A DNA stretch of 64,000 nt from Wenjunlia tyrosinilytica. Lineage in GTDB: Bacteria; Actinomycetota; Actinomycetes; Streptomycetales; Streptomycetaceae. The stretch is from contig NZ_BMMS01000031.1 in NCBI RefSeq assembly GCF_014646055.1, positions 1 to 64,000 of the forward strand, given 5' to 3'. Below the pieces are notes generated by a model. The model made no database searches. It saw only the letters and a program-made list of their open reading frames with translations, and was not told the origin of the DNA. The position numbers and the translations under genes are program-made. Of the stretch, positions 1-7,868 are shown piece after piece (the first letter of the stretch is position 1; the number at the start of each line of letters is the position of its first letter).

Positions 1-364
1 CAAGACCCTTTCACCGGTCTCTCCGGGCGCTTCCCTTCTTGTTTCTCCAGCTTATCAGATCTTTTTCTCGATCCGATCCCGGCTGAATTCGGGTTCTTGC
101 CTTTCGGCTTTCCGCCTCCCGGCGCTTTCCGGACTTTAGCGCACTTCCTCTTCCGCACCGAATCGGTGGTTCTGAGTGGAGTCCGCTTCCATCGGCTCGG
201 CCGCTGGCGGAGGTTGAACAGTACATCGCTGTCTGCGGCGAGGCAAATCGGTGCAGGGGCAAGGCAGTTGGAGGCCACCCGTCCGCCTCGGTGACGGTGC
301 GCGGAAGCGGTTCTTCCCATGTTTTACGCTTCTGACCGGTACCGCCCGCACACAGGAGGCCCCC
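1..364. other. Non-coding region upstream of crr
   Basis: No open frame here shows the strong third-position G/C bias expected of a gene in this genome. The stretch presumably carries the promoter of the crr-ptsI operon. I looked for a DasR-type element (TGGTCTAGACCA-like) and found no convincing match. The last bases hold the crr ribosome site AGGAGG at 354-359. Confidence 0.5.
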
Positions 365-814
365 ATGACCGTTGTGTCGTCCCCGCTGGCCGGCCGGGCC
401 ATCGGGCTCAGCTCAGTGCCCGATCCGGTCTTCTCCGGTGCGATGGTGGGCCCCGGAACTGCCATCGACCCCGTGCGAGAACCCTCCGAGGCACTCTCCC
501 CGGTCGACGGCGTCATTGTCTCCATGCATCCCCACGCCTTCGTGGTCCTCGACGGTGAGGGGCATGGCGTGCTCACCCACCTGGGTATCGACACGGTCCA
601 GCTCAACGGTGAGGGATTCGAGCTCCTGGTGAGCAAGGGCGACACCGTCACACGGGGCCAGCCCCTGGTGCGCTGGAACCCGGCCGACGTCGAGGCCGCG
701 GGCAAGTCCCCGATCTGCCCGGTCGTGGCGCTGGAGGCCTCGCCGGGATCACTCGGGCAGGTGGCCGAAGACCTCGAGGTGAAGGCCGGCGACCAGATCT
801 TCCTTTGGCACTGA
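365..814 (+). CDS. crr: PTS glucose-type EIIA phosphocarrier
   Basis: Cytosolic EIIA of the glucose family (149 aa). It accepts phosphate from HPr and passes it to sugar-specific EIIB domains; in Streptomyces the family serves N-acetylglucosamine uptake. The hallmark THLGIDTV carries the phosphorylated His at about residue 72, and the accessory His is in HPHAF at about residue 57. An upstream in-frame ATG at 251 exists, but the start at 365 is preceded by a perfect AGGAGG five bases away and gives the usual family length. It is followed by ptsI after 98 bases, which fits the common crr-ptsI operon. Assignment is firm; sugar specificity is inferred. Confidence 0.95.
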   Translation: MTVVSSPLAGRAIGLSSVPDPVFSGAMVGPGTAIDPVREPSEALSPVDGVIVSMHPHAFVVLDGEGHGVLTHLGIDTVQLNGEGFELLVSKGDTVTRGQPLVRWNPADVEAAGKSPICPVVALEASPGSLGQVAEDLEVKAGDQIFLWH

Positions 815-912
815 CGCCCCTTTCTCGCCCGCGTGTGCGTATGCGCGCGCGAACACCAATCACAGATACAGCCGCGGTGGCGCTGCCGCCGCATCGACCG
901 GAGACGGGTGAG

Positions 913-2583
913 ATGGAGACAACGCTTCGAGGCGTCGGTGTCAGCCACGGTGTGGCGATCGGCCAGGTACGGCACATGGGGACAGCCGTCCTCGAACCGC
1001 CGGCCAAGCAGGTCCCGGTGGACGACACTCCCCGTGAGCAGGGCCGGGCGCACAAGGCCGTCGAGGCGGTGGCCGCCGACCTGGTCGCGCGCGGCAATCT
1101 GGCCGGAGGGGAGGCGCAGGCCGTCCTGGAGGCCCAGGCGCTGATGGCCCAGGACCCGGAGCTGATGGCCGACGTCGAGCGGCGCATCGCCGTGGGCAGC
1201 ACGGCCGAGCGCGCGGTCTACGACGCCTTCGCCTCCTACCGGGCCCTTCTGGCGCAGGCGGGCGACTACCTGGCGGGCAGGGTCGCGGACCTCGACGACG
1301 TGCGCAACCGCATCGTGGCCCGCCTCCTCGGCGTGCCGATGCCGGGCGTCCCCGACAGTGACGAGCCCTATGTACTGATCGCCCGTGACCTCGCTCCCGC
1401 GGACACGGCGCTGCTCGACCCCGCTCTGGTGCTCGGCTTCGTGACCGAGGAGGGCGGCCCGACCAGTCACAGCGCCATCCTGGCTCGCGCCATGGGTGTG
1501 CCGGCCGTGGTGGCCATGCCGGGAGCCACCGATCTGTCCGAGGGCGCGGTGATCGCGGTCGACGGCAGCACCGGCGAGGTCTTCGTCGATCCCACCGAGT
1601 CCCGGCGGGCGCAGCTCGAGGCCGCGGCGGCCGAGCGCAAGGCGGCGCTCGCGGCCTCCTCCGGTCCTGGTGCCACCTCCGACGGTCACCATGTGCCGCT
1701 GCTGGCGAATGTGGGCGGTCCCGCCGATGTGCCCGCGGCGGTCGAGGCGGGTGCGGAGGGCGTGGGCCTGTTCCGCACGGAGTTCCTCTTCCTCGACGAC
1801 TCCAAGCAGGCGCCTTCGGAGGAGAAGCAGGTAGCCGCCTACCGTCAGGTGCTGGAGGCCTTTCCGGAGGGACGGGTGGTGGTGCGGGTGCTGGACGCGG
1901 GCGCCGACAAGCCGCTGGATTTCCTGACGCCCGCCGACGAGCCCAACCCGGCGCTGGGCGTGCGGGGGCTGCGGACCCTGCTGGACCACCCCGAGGTGCT
2001 GCGGACCCAGCTGCGCGCTCTGGCCGCGGCGGCGGAGGGCCTTCCGGTGCACCTCGAGGTGATGGCCCCGATGGTGGCCGACCGCGCGGATGCCAAGGCG
2101 TTCGCCGATGCCTGCCGGGAAGCGGGGCTTCGGGCGAAGTTCGGCGCCATGGTGGAGATCCCCTCGGCGGCGCTGCGGGCCCGCTCCATCTTCCAGGAGG
2201 TGGAGTTCGTCTCGCTGGGCACCAATGACCTGGCGCAGTACACCTTCGCCGCGGACCGGCAGGTGGGGGCGCTCTCTCGGCTGCAGGACCCGTGGCAGCC
2301 GGCGCTGCTGGACCTGGTGGCGGCGGCCGCGGATGCCGCCCGCGCCACGGGCAAGAGCTGCGGTGTGTGCGGTGAGGCGGCGTCGGATCCCCTGCTGGCG
2401 TGCGTGCTCACCGGGCTGGGTGTGACCAGCCTGTCGATGGGCGCGGCGTCGATCCCCTATGTGCGGGCGACGCTTGCCATGCACACGCTGGCACAGTGCG
2501 AGCGCGCGGCCGCGGCTGCCCGTGCGGCGGACAGCGCGCAGGAGGCGCGCGTCGCGGCCCGGGCGGTCCTGTCCGGCGAGTGA
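913..2583 (+). CDS. ptsI: PTS enzyme I (PEP-protein phosphotransferase)
   Basis: Enzyme I (556 aa) takes phosphate from phosphoenolpyruvate and transfers it to HPr, the first step of all PTS sugar uptake. The phosphohistidine motif GGPTSHSAILARAMG places the active His near residue 186. The C-terminal TIM-barrel carries GLFRTEFLF, FVSLGTNDLAQY and the catalytic Cys context GVCGEAASDP. An in-frame ATG at 805 would add 36 residues that do not look like enzyme I. The start at 913 opens METTLRGVGVSHG, which matches the family N-terminus, with GGAG nine bases upstream. It is the second gene of the operon with crr and ends before a strong hairpin terminator. Confidence 0.96.
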   Translation: METTLRGVGVSHGVAIGQVRHMGTAVLEPPAKQVPVDDTPREQGRAHKAVEAVAADLVARGNLAGGEAQAVLEAQALMAQDPELMADVERRIAVGSTAERAVYDAFASYRALLAQAGDYLAGRVADLDDVRNRIVARLLGVPMPGVPDSDEPYVLIARDLAPADTALLDPALVLGFVTEEGGPTSHSAILARAMGVPAVVAMPGATDLSEGAVIAVDGSTGEVFVDPTESRRAQLEAAAAERKAALAASSGPGATSDGHHVPLLANVGGPADVPAAVEAGAEGVGLFRTEFLFLDDSKQAPSEEKQVAAYRQVLEAFPEGRVVVRVLDAGADKPLDFLTPADEPNPALGVRGLRTLLDHPEVLRTQLRALAAAAEGLPVHLEVMAPMVADRADAKAFADACREAGLRAKFGAMVEIPSAALRARSIFQEVEFVSLGTNDLAQYTFAADRQVGALSRLQDPWQPALLDLVAAAADAARATGKSCGVCGEAASDPLLACVLTGLGVTSLSMGAASIPYVRATLAMHTLAQCERAAAAARAADSAQEARVAARAVLSGE

Positions 2584-2653
2584 GCCGGGCTCGCCCGGTC
2601 CTGGCTCGCCCCGCGATGACCGGCCAGGCCCTGGTGGGTCCCACGGTGTGAGG

Positions 2654-2682
2654 GGCGCCCCCGTCCTCGTGACGGGGGCGCC
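2654..2682. terminator. Bidirectional hairpin terminator
   Basis: A perfect 12-bp stem, GGCGCCCCCGTC paired with GACGGGGGCGCC, with a 5-base loop CTCGT. It sits between the stop codon of ptsI and the end of the convergent gene on the minus strand, so it can serve both directions. Confidence 0.85.
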
Positions 2683-2690
2683 TTCCCGCG

Positions 2691-3551
2691 TCATGAGTGG
2701 CCTTCCCGCTCGGTGAGCGGGAAGCCGGACCGGTAGTCGACGCCGTGCTCGGGGGCGATGGGCTCCCCGGTGCGGTGGTCGGTGCAGTAGGCGTTGAACA
2801 CCTCGGCCTCATTCAGCGGTTGGAGTGTGCCGTCGCGCAGGATCCACCCGCGGACCGTGTCACGGCTGCCCGGCCCGGTCCGGGTGCGCAGCACGGCTCC
2901 CCCGCCGCCGTCCGTGGCGGTCCCGGCCGCGAGCACGGCGCAGAACAGCAGGGCGTCCTCCTCGCGCACCTGGACCGGGCCGTCCTCGGACTCGGCGTGG
3001 AGGACGGCGATCAGGGGTACGCCGTGCACGGAGGCGCTGCACACGAGGTGGTGGATGCCGGGGCCCGCTCTCTCGATGAGGGTGGCCACGGCCGCCGTGA
3101 CGCGGTCGAGTGCGGCGGGCCCGCTCTGCGATGTGTCGAGCGCTCGGGTGGCACGCTCCCAGGTGGCGCGGCGCTCCGCGCCGTGGAGCACCGCGCGGAC
3201 GAGTTGGTCGATGGACTCGCCCTGGTAGTGGACGGCGGCTCCCGGACCGGCCGAGTCGGCTGCGTAGCGGGCGCGGCTGATGGGCGCGTCCGGCTCCATG
3301 GCCTCGGCGGCGCAGTAGTCGGCGAATTCGGCCGGATCGAAGACCGCGGCGCGGACGTGCATCCCGCGTGAGCGCAGTGCCCGCAGGAGGTCCTCGATGT
3401 GGGCCAGGTAGTGCTCGTAGTCGGTGAACGCGAAGGTGCGGTACCTGCGCATGGTGGTGAAGTCGTCCTCACCGACCAGGATGGCGACGGTGCACGGTAC
3501 TTCGCGGCGAAGTGCTTCCGTGGCGGTCCTGGTGAGCCTGGTGCGTACCAT
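2691..3551 (-). CDS. Conserved protein of unknown function
   Basis: Soluble-looking 286-aa protein with no signal peptide or membrane segment. I do not recognise a catalytic motif. The N-terminal half reads like an alpha/beta domain (VAILVGEDDFTTMRRYRTF, then a helix ending HYLAHIEDLLRALRSRGMHV). The C-terminal part, with GTLQPLNEAEVFNAYCTDHRTGEP, looks like a small separate module. A GTG at 3587 would add 12 residues, but the ATG at 3551 has GGGGGAG at proper spacing and is preferred. It is convergent with ptsI and divergent from the chitinase region. Strong codon bias supports a real gene. Confidence 0.7.
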   Translation of the reverse strand: MVRTRLTRTATEALRREVPCTVAILVGEDDFTTMRRYRTFAFTDYEHYLAHIEDLLRALRSRGMHVRAAVFDPAEFADYCAAEAMEPDAPISRARYAADSAGPGAAVHYQGESIDQLVRAVLHGAERRATWERATRALDTSQSGPAALDRVTAAVATLIERAGPGIHHLVCSASVHGVPLIAVLHAESEDGPVQVREEDALLFCAVLAAGTATDGGGGAVLRTRTGPGSRDTVRGWILRDGTLQPLNEAEVFNAYCTDHRTGEPIAPEHGVDYRSGFPLTEREGHS

Positions 3552-3904
3552 GTCTCCCCCTGTAACTCGGCATGGGTCAATGCTCACTCACCGTAATCGC
3601 CGGGACTGACATCGGCGGGTCCGGTCCAGGCGGCGGTGGACGGGGCGCTGCTGGAGGAGGGTGGCGGCGGTGAGCGCCGCGCCCGCGAGGCAGGGGCCGC
3701 CGGTGGCGGCGAGGGCCATGCGGGCTCCGCCGAGGGCGCAGGTCCTCCAGGTGACCGTGGCACGGCTGCTGCGCGACGAGGGGGCCGGCTGGCGGCCGAT
3801 CTCGCGGAGGTCCTGGGCGCTTCGCAGTCCACGTACGGGGGTTGAGCCGGGGGCGAGACGAGGTCGGAGCGTTGCGCGACGTCTTGACGTGAAGCCGCGG
3901 TGGC

Positions 3905-3944
3905 GATAGGTACAGACCACAACCTTGATTGGTCTGTACCTATC
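3905..3944. promoter_or_regulatory. 15-bp inverted repeat, likely chitinase operator
   Basis: GATAGGTACAGACCA and its exact reverse complement TGGTCTGTACCTATC are separated by 10 bases. Each arm contains TGGTCTGTACCT, which agrees with the DasR element core TGGTCTAGACCA at nine of twelve positions. It lies about 150 bases upstream of the chitinase start. Streptomyces chitinase promoters are known to carry GGTC-type repeats for chitin induction and glucose repression, so this is probably the regulatory site. The identity of the binding protein is inferred. Confidence 0.65.
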
Positions 3945-3979
3945 ACGGTGCCCGTGTCCCTCCCAGTGTCCGTGCCCGT

Positions 3980-4033
3980 AGCTGTCGCCTCTGCGGCTGT
4001 CGTCTCTGCAGCTGTCGACTCTGCAGCTGTCGC
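3980..4033 (+). repeat. 15-bp tandem repeat in chitinase leader
   Basis: Three near-identical 15-base units of the form (A/G)GCTGTCGNCTCTGC start at 3980, 3995 and 4010. A partial fourth begins at 4025. The array lies between the inverted repeat and the chitinase start codon, so it is probably transcribed as leader RNA. Confidence 0.8.
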
Positions 4034-4096
4034 GGTGCTGCCCGTCCGTTCGCGCCCGACGTTCCGCTCCACTCCTCCTTCCCCGCGGAGACCCCC

Positions 4097-5668
4097 ATGC
4101 GGAGATCGATCGTCCTTGTCCTGGCCCTGCTCGGGTCACTTCTCATGCTCGTCGCCACGCCGGCCTCGGCCGCCACGGCGACGGCCGCCTTCTCCAAGAC
4201 GTCCACCTGGGACACCGGCTACCAGGGCCAGTACAAGGTCACCAACACGGGCAGCTCCACGCTGAGCGGCTGGACCGTGGAGTTCGACCTGCCCTCCGGT
4301 ACGACCGTCGGCTCCTACTGGGACGCGTTGCTGACGACGGGTCCGGGCAACCACTACACGTTCAAGAACCGCGAGTACAACGGCTCGTTGGCGCCCGGCG
4401 CCTCGACCACGTTCGGATGGGTCTCCACCGGCACCGGCACACCGACCGGTTGCAAGCTCAACGGAGGCTCCTGCGAGGGCGGGACCGGCGGCCCCGACAC
4501 CACCCCGCCGTCCGTGCCCGGCTCGGTCACCGTGGGCTCCCCCACGAACTCCACGCTCACGGTGACCTGGTCGGCCTCCACCGACAACTCCGGCTCCGTC
4601 GCGGGCTACGAGGTCTCCCGCGACGGCGGCTCCCCCGTGCCGGTCACCGGCACCTCGTACACCGCCACGGGGCTGCAGGAGGGCACCGCCTACTCGTTCA
4701 AGGTCCGCGCCAAGGACGCGGCGGGCAATACCTCCGCCTACAGCGCCTCGGCGTCCGGCACCACCACGACCGGCACCCCCACCCCGTCTCCGGGCGCCGT
4801 CCGCACCGCTCCCTATGTCGACATGGGTTCATGGCCGACTCCCAGCCTGCCGACCATGGCCTCCGCGAGCGGGCTGAAGAGCTTCACCATGGCGTTCATC
4901 ACCGCCTCCGGCTGCAAGGCGATGTGGTTCAACGCCTATGACCCGCGCGCCGGCTGGGCCAAGGACCAGGTCGACGCCATCCGGGCCGCGGGCGGCGACG
5001 TCAAGGTCTCCTTCGGCGGGGCCAGCGGCATCGAACTCGCCCAGGCCTGCTCCACGGTGGACGCCACCGCCGCCGAGTACAACGCGGTCGTCAAGGCCTA
5101 CGGGCTCAAGTACATCGACCTCGACATCGAGGGCTCGGCCGCGGCCGAACCTGCCTCGATCGCCCGCCGCAGCGCCGCTCTGGCCAAGGTCCAGCAGGCC
5201 AACCCCGGGCTGCGGATCTCCTTCACCCTGCCCGTGCTGCCCGAGGGCCTGACCTCGGACGGGCTCAATGTCGTCAAGTCCGCCCGCGACGCCGGAGTCA
5301 CCGTCGACGTCGTGAACATCATGGCGATGGACTACTACCGCAGCGTGGACTACGGAGACGCCGCCGTGCAGGCCGCCAACAGCACGTTCGGCCAGCTCAA
5401 GGGCCTGTACCCGGGCAAGAGCGACGCCCAGGTGTGGGCGATGGTCGGTGTGACCCCGATGCTCGGCCAGAACGACGACGGCCGGATCTACGACCAGGCC
5501 GACGCCCGCCAGCTGGTCGCCTTCGCCAAGGGCAAGCACGTGGGGCTGCTCGCCTTCTGGGAGGAGACCCGCGACCGCAACGCGTGCAACGGCGCGCTGT
5601 ACATGTGCACCAACATCCCGCAGGCGCCCTACGAGTTCAGCAAGATCTTCGCGGGCTACTCGGGCTGA
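4097..5668 (+). CDS. Secreted chitinase, CBM2-FN3-GH18
   Basis: Secreted endo-acting chitinase (523 aa) hydrolysing beta-1,4-N-acetylglucosamine polymers. A Sec signal peptide (about residues 1-30, ending TPASA) is followed by a family 2 carbohydrate-binding module (about 31-128, WTVEFDLPSG). A fibronectin type III domain follows (about 140-225), with a Thr/Pro linker, then a GH18 barrel (about 240-523). The GH18 motif DLDIE is at about 341-345, with Glu345 as the proton donor. The in-frame ATG at 3929 lies inside the promoter repeat and is rejected. Chitin breakdown would feed N-acetylglucosamine to the PTS encoded nearby. The 3' end overlaps the convergent acetoacetyl-CoA synthetase gene by 13 bases. 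Confidence 0.93.
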   Translation: MRRSIVLVLALLGSLLMLVATPASAATATAAFSKTSTWDTGYQGQYKVTNTGSSTLSGWTVEFDLPSGTTVGSYWDALLTTGPGNHYTFKNREYNGSLAPGASTTFGWVSTGTGTPTGCKLNGGSCEGGTGGPDTTPPSVPGSVTVGSPTNSTLTVTWSASTDNSGSVAGYEVSRDGGSPVPVTGTSYTATGLQEGTAYSFKVRAKDAAGNTSAYSASASGTTTTGTPTPSPGAVRTAPYVDMGSWPTPSLPTMASASGLKSFTMAFITASGCKAMWFNAYDPRAGWAKDQVDAIRAAGGDVKVSFGGASGIELAQACSTVDATAAEYNAVVKAYGLKYIDLDIEGSAAAEPASIARRSAALAKVQQANPGLRISFTLPVLPEGLTSDGLNVVKSARDAGVTVDVVNIMAMDYYRSVDYGDAAVQAANSTFGQLKGLYPGKSDAQVWAMVGVTPMLGQNDDGRIYDQADARQLVAFAKGKHVGLLAFWEETRDRNACNGALYMCTNIPQAPYEFSKIFAGYSG

Positions 5669-7698
5669 TCCCCCGCCCGCTCCCGGGCGAGCCCCTCGAA
5701 GAAGCGCAGCAGGCCGAGGTCGTCGACCGATCCGGGGTTGACGGCCTCGGCCAGCGGGGTGCCCTGGAGGAGCTTCTTGACCGGGACCTCGATGCGCTTG
5801 CCGGTGAGGGTGTGCGGGACACCGGGGACGGCGATGATCTCGTCCGGGACGTGCCGGGGCGAGACCTCGTCACGGATGGTCCGCTTGATCGTCTCGCGCA
5901 GCGCGTCGTCCAGCTCCGCTCCCGGCGCGAGGTGGACGAACAGCGGCATCCAGTAGCCGCCGTCCGCCTGCTCGATCCCGATGACCAGCGACTCATGGAC
6001 CTGCGGCAGCCGCTCGACCGCCTCGTAGATGTCGGCGGAGCCCATGCGCACGCCCTGCCGGTTCAGCGTCGAGTCCGAGCGGCCGTGGACGACCACCGTG
6101 CCGCGCGAGGTGACGGTGATCCAGTCGCCGTGCCGCCACACCCCCGGGAACATCTCGAAGTAGCTTTCCTTGTACCGCTGGTCTCCGGGGTCGTTCCAGA
6201 ACCTGATCGGCATCGAGGGCATGGGGTTGGTGACGACGAGCTCGCCCACCTCGTCGACGACGGGCTTGCCGTTCACATCCCACGCCTGGACGTCGCTGCC
6301 CAGGCAGGGGGCCTGGATCTCACCGATGTGGACCGGCAGGGTGGGCACTCCGCCGACGAAGCAGCTGCACACGTCCGTGCCTCCGCTGACGGAGGCCAGC
6401 CACAGGTCCTCGGCGACCTCGTCGTGGATCCACCGGAAGCCGTCCGGGGGCAGGGGCGAGCCCGTGGTGGCGACGCACCTGACGCGGGAGAGGTCGAGGT
6501 CCCGGCCGGGATGGACGTCGGACTTGCGGCAGGCGACGACATAGGCGGCCGAGGTACCGAAGACGGTGACCCCGGTCCGCTCGGCGACCCTCCACTGGGC
6601 ACCGATGTCCGGGTAGCCGGGGCTGCCGTCGTACAGGACGGCCGTGGTGCCCGCCAGCAGGCCGCCGACCAGGAAGTTCCACATCATCCAGCCGGTGGAG
6701 GTGTACCAGAAGAACCGGTCGGTGGTGCCGAGGTCGAGGTGCAGGCCGGTCTGCTTGAGGTGCTCGAGCAGGATGCCGCCCTGGGACTGGACGATGGCCT
6801 TGGGCAGCCCCGTGGTGCCGGAGGAGTACAGCACCCACAGCGGGTGGTCGAAGGGGACCTGCTCGAAGACCGGCTCGGTGTCGGCGCCGGTGAGGTCGGC
6901 CCACTCCAGCGCGCCCTCGGGGGCGGCGCTGCCCAGCAGCGGGACATGGACCACGGCGCGCAGCGAGGGCAGTTCGGCGCGCAGCTCGGCCACGGTGTCG
7001 GCGCGGTCGTGCTCCTTGCCGCCGTACCGGTAGCCGTCGACGGCGAACAGCACGACCGGCTCGACCTGCTGGAAGCGGTCCAGGACGCTGCGGGCGCCGA
7101 AGTCGGGGGCACAGGAGGTCCATACGGCGCCGACGGCGGCGGTGGCGAGCAGGGCGGTGGCGGCCTGCGGGACGTTGGGCAGGTAGCCGCTGACCCGGTC
7201 GCCGGGGCGCACCCCGAGGCGGCGCAGCTCGGCGGCGAGCGATCCGACCTGGCGGCGCAGCTCGGCCCAGCTCGTCTCGGCGGGTTCATGCCGCTCGTCG
7301 AGGTGGATCAGGGCGGGCTCGTCCGGCCGGGAGCCGGCGTGGCGCAGCGCGTGCTCGGCGTAGTTGAGGGTGGCCCCGGGGAACCAGCGGGCGCCGGGCA
7401 TGGAGGCGTCGGCGAGCACGGCCTCGTAGGGGCTGGTGAAGCGGACGTCGAACCAGTCGACGACGGCCGTCCAGAACCGTTCGGGTTCGCCGACGGACCA
7501 GCCGTGCAGAGCCCGGTAGGAGGCGAGGGCGTCACCGTGGACGACGGCCGGGGCGCCGAACTTGTCCGCGGCCCAGGTCTGGAAGCGCGTGACCTGAGCG
7601 GCCTCGACGCGCTCGGGGCCCGGTCGCCACAGGGGCTCGGGCTGGACGGGCTCGGGCTGGACGGGCTCGTTGCTGCTCGGCTCTGCGGCGCGGCTCAT
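5656..7698 (-). CDS. Acetoacetyl-CoA synthetase
   Basis: ATP-dependent ligase (680 aa) of the acyl-adenylating superfamily that converts acetoacetate to acetoacetyl-CoA. The AMP-binding core LYSSGTTGLPKAIVQSQGG and the region TDRFFWYTSTGWMMWNFLVG are typical of the acetoacetyl-CoA synthetase branch. The C-terminal catalytic Lys lies in the segment LTGKRIEVPVKKLL. An in-frame upstream start at 7827 would add 43 Arg-rich residues; the ATG at 7698 with GGGAG upstream is preferred. It is divergent from the GH31 gene and convergent with the chitinase. It probably recycles acetoacetate into lipid or polyketide precursors. Confidence 0.93.
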   Translation of the reverse strand: MSRAAEPSSNEPVQPEPVQPEPLWRPGPERVEAAQVTRFQTWAADKFGAPAVVHGDALASYRALHGWSVGEPERFWTAVVDWFDVRFTSPYEAVLADASMPGARWFPGATLNYAEHALRHAGSRPDEPALIHLDERHEPAETSWAELRRQVGSLAAELRRLGVRPGDRVSGYLPNVPQAATALLATAAVGAVWTSCAPDFGARSVLDRFQQVEPVVLFAVDGYRYGGKEHDRADTVAELRAELPSLRAVVHVPLLGSAAPEGALEWADLTGADTEPVFEQVPFDHPLWVLYSSGTTGLPKAIVQSQGGILLEHLKQTGLHLDLGTTDRFFWYTSTGWMMWNFLVGGLLAGTTAVLYDGSPGYPDIGAQWRVAERTGVTVFGTSAAYVVACRKSDVHPGRDLDLSRVRCVATTGSPLPPDGFRWIHDEVAEDLWLASVSGGTDVCSCFVGGVPTLPVHIGEIQAPCLGSDVQAWDVNGKPVVDEVGELVVTNPMPSMPIRFWNDPGDQRYKESYFEMFPGVWRHGDWITVTSRGTVVVHGRSDSTLNRQGVRMGSADIYEAVERLPQVHESLVIGIEQADGGYWMPLFVHLAPGAELDDALRETIKRTIRDEVSPRHVPDEIIAVPGVPHTLTGKRIEVPVKKLLQGTPLAEAVNPGSVDDLGLLRFFEGLARERAGDQPE

Positions 7699-7868
7699 TC
7701 CTCGGCTCCCGGCGACGGTGCGGCTCGCGTCGGTTCGCGACGCGTGTTTGCCCTGGCCCGCGCCCCGGCGGCGTGTGCCGGGACTCGGTTGGGCAGGACG
7801 ATGCCACGTGATCGTCCCGGATGCCAATAGTGTCCGAGCACAGCCGCGGGGGTGGCAAGGTGTGGTCC

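Larger units (their letters stand above)
3552..4096. other. Intergenic region with chitinase promoter and a small coding-like stretch
   Basis: This 545-base gap separates the unknown minus-strand gene from the chitinase. Bases 3905-3944 hold a 15-bp inverted repeat and 3980-4033 a 15-bp tandem repeat, both entered separately. On the minus strand, 3588 to about 3840 reads with nearly all third positions G or C and gives a short hydrophobic stretch (MALAATGGPCLAGAALTAAT) followed by an Arg-rich tail. The only ATG in that frame leaves about 43 residues, so it may be a small membrane protein or a gene remnant. Confidence 0.35.

Noticed and set aside
136-2694. 852-aa open frame on the minus strand across crr-ptsI
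   Set aside because: It is the antisense shadow of two firmly identified PTS genes, rich in Arg, Gly and His, with no recognisable domain.
5434-7830. 798-aa open frame on the plus strand
   Set aside because: Shadow of the acetoacetyl-CoA synthetase gene; it has a low-complexity Asp/Gly/Val-rich composition and no domain.
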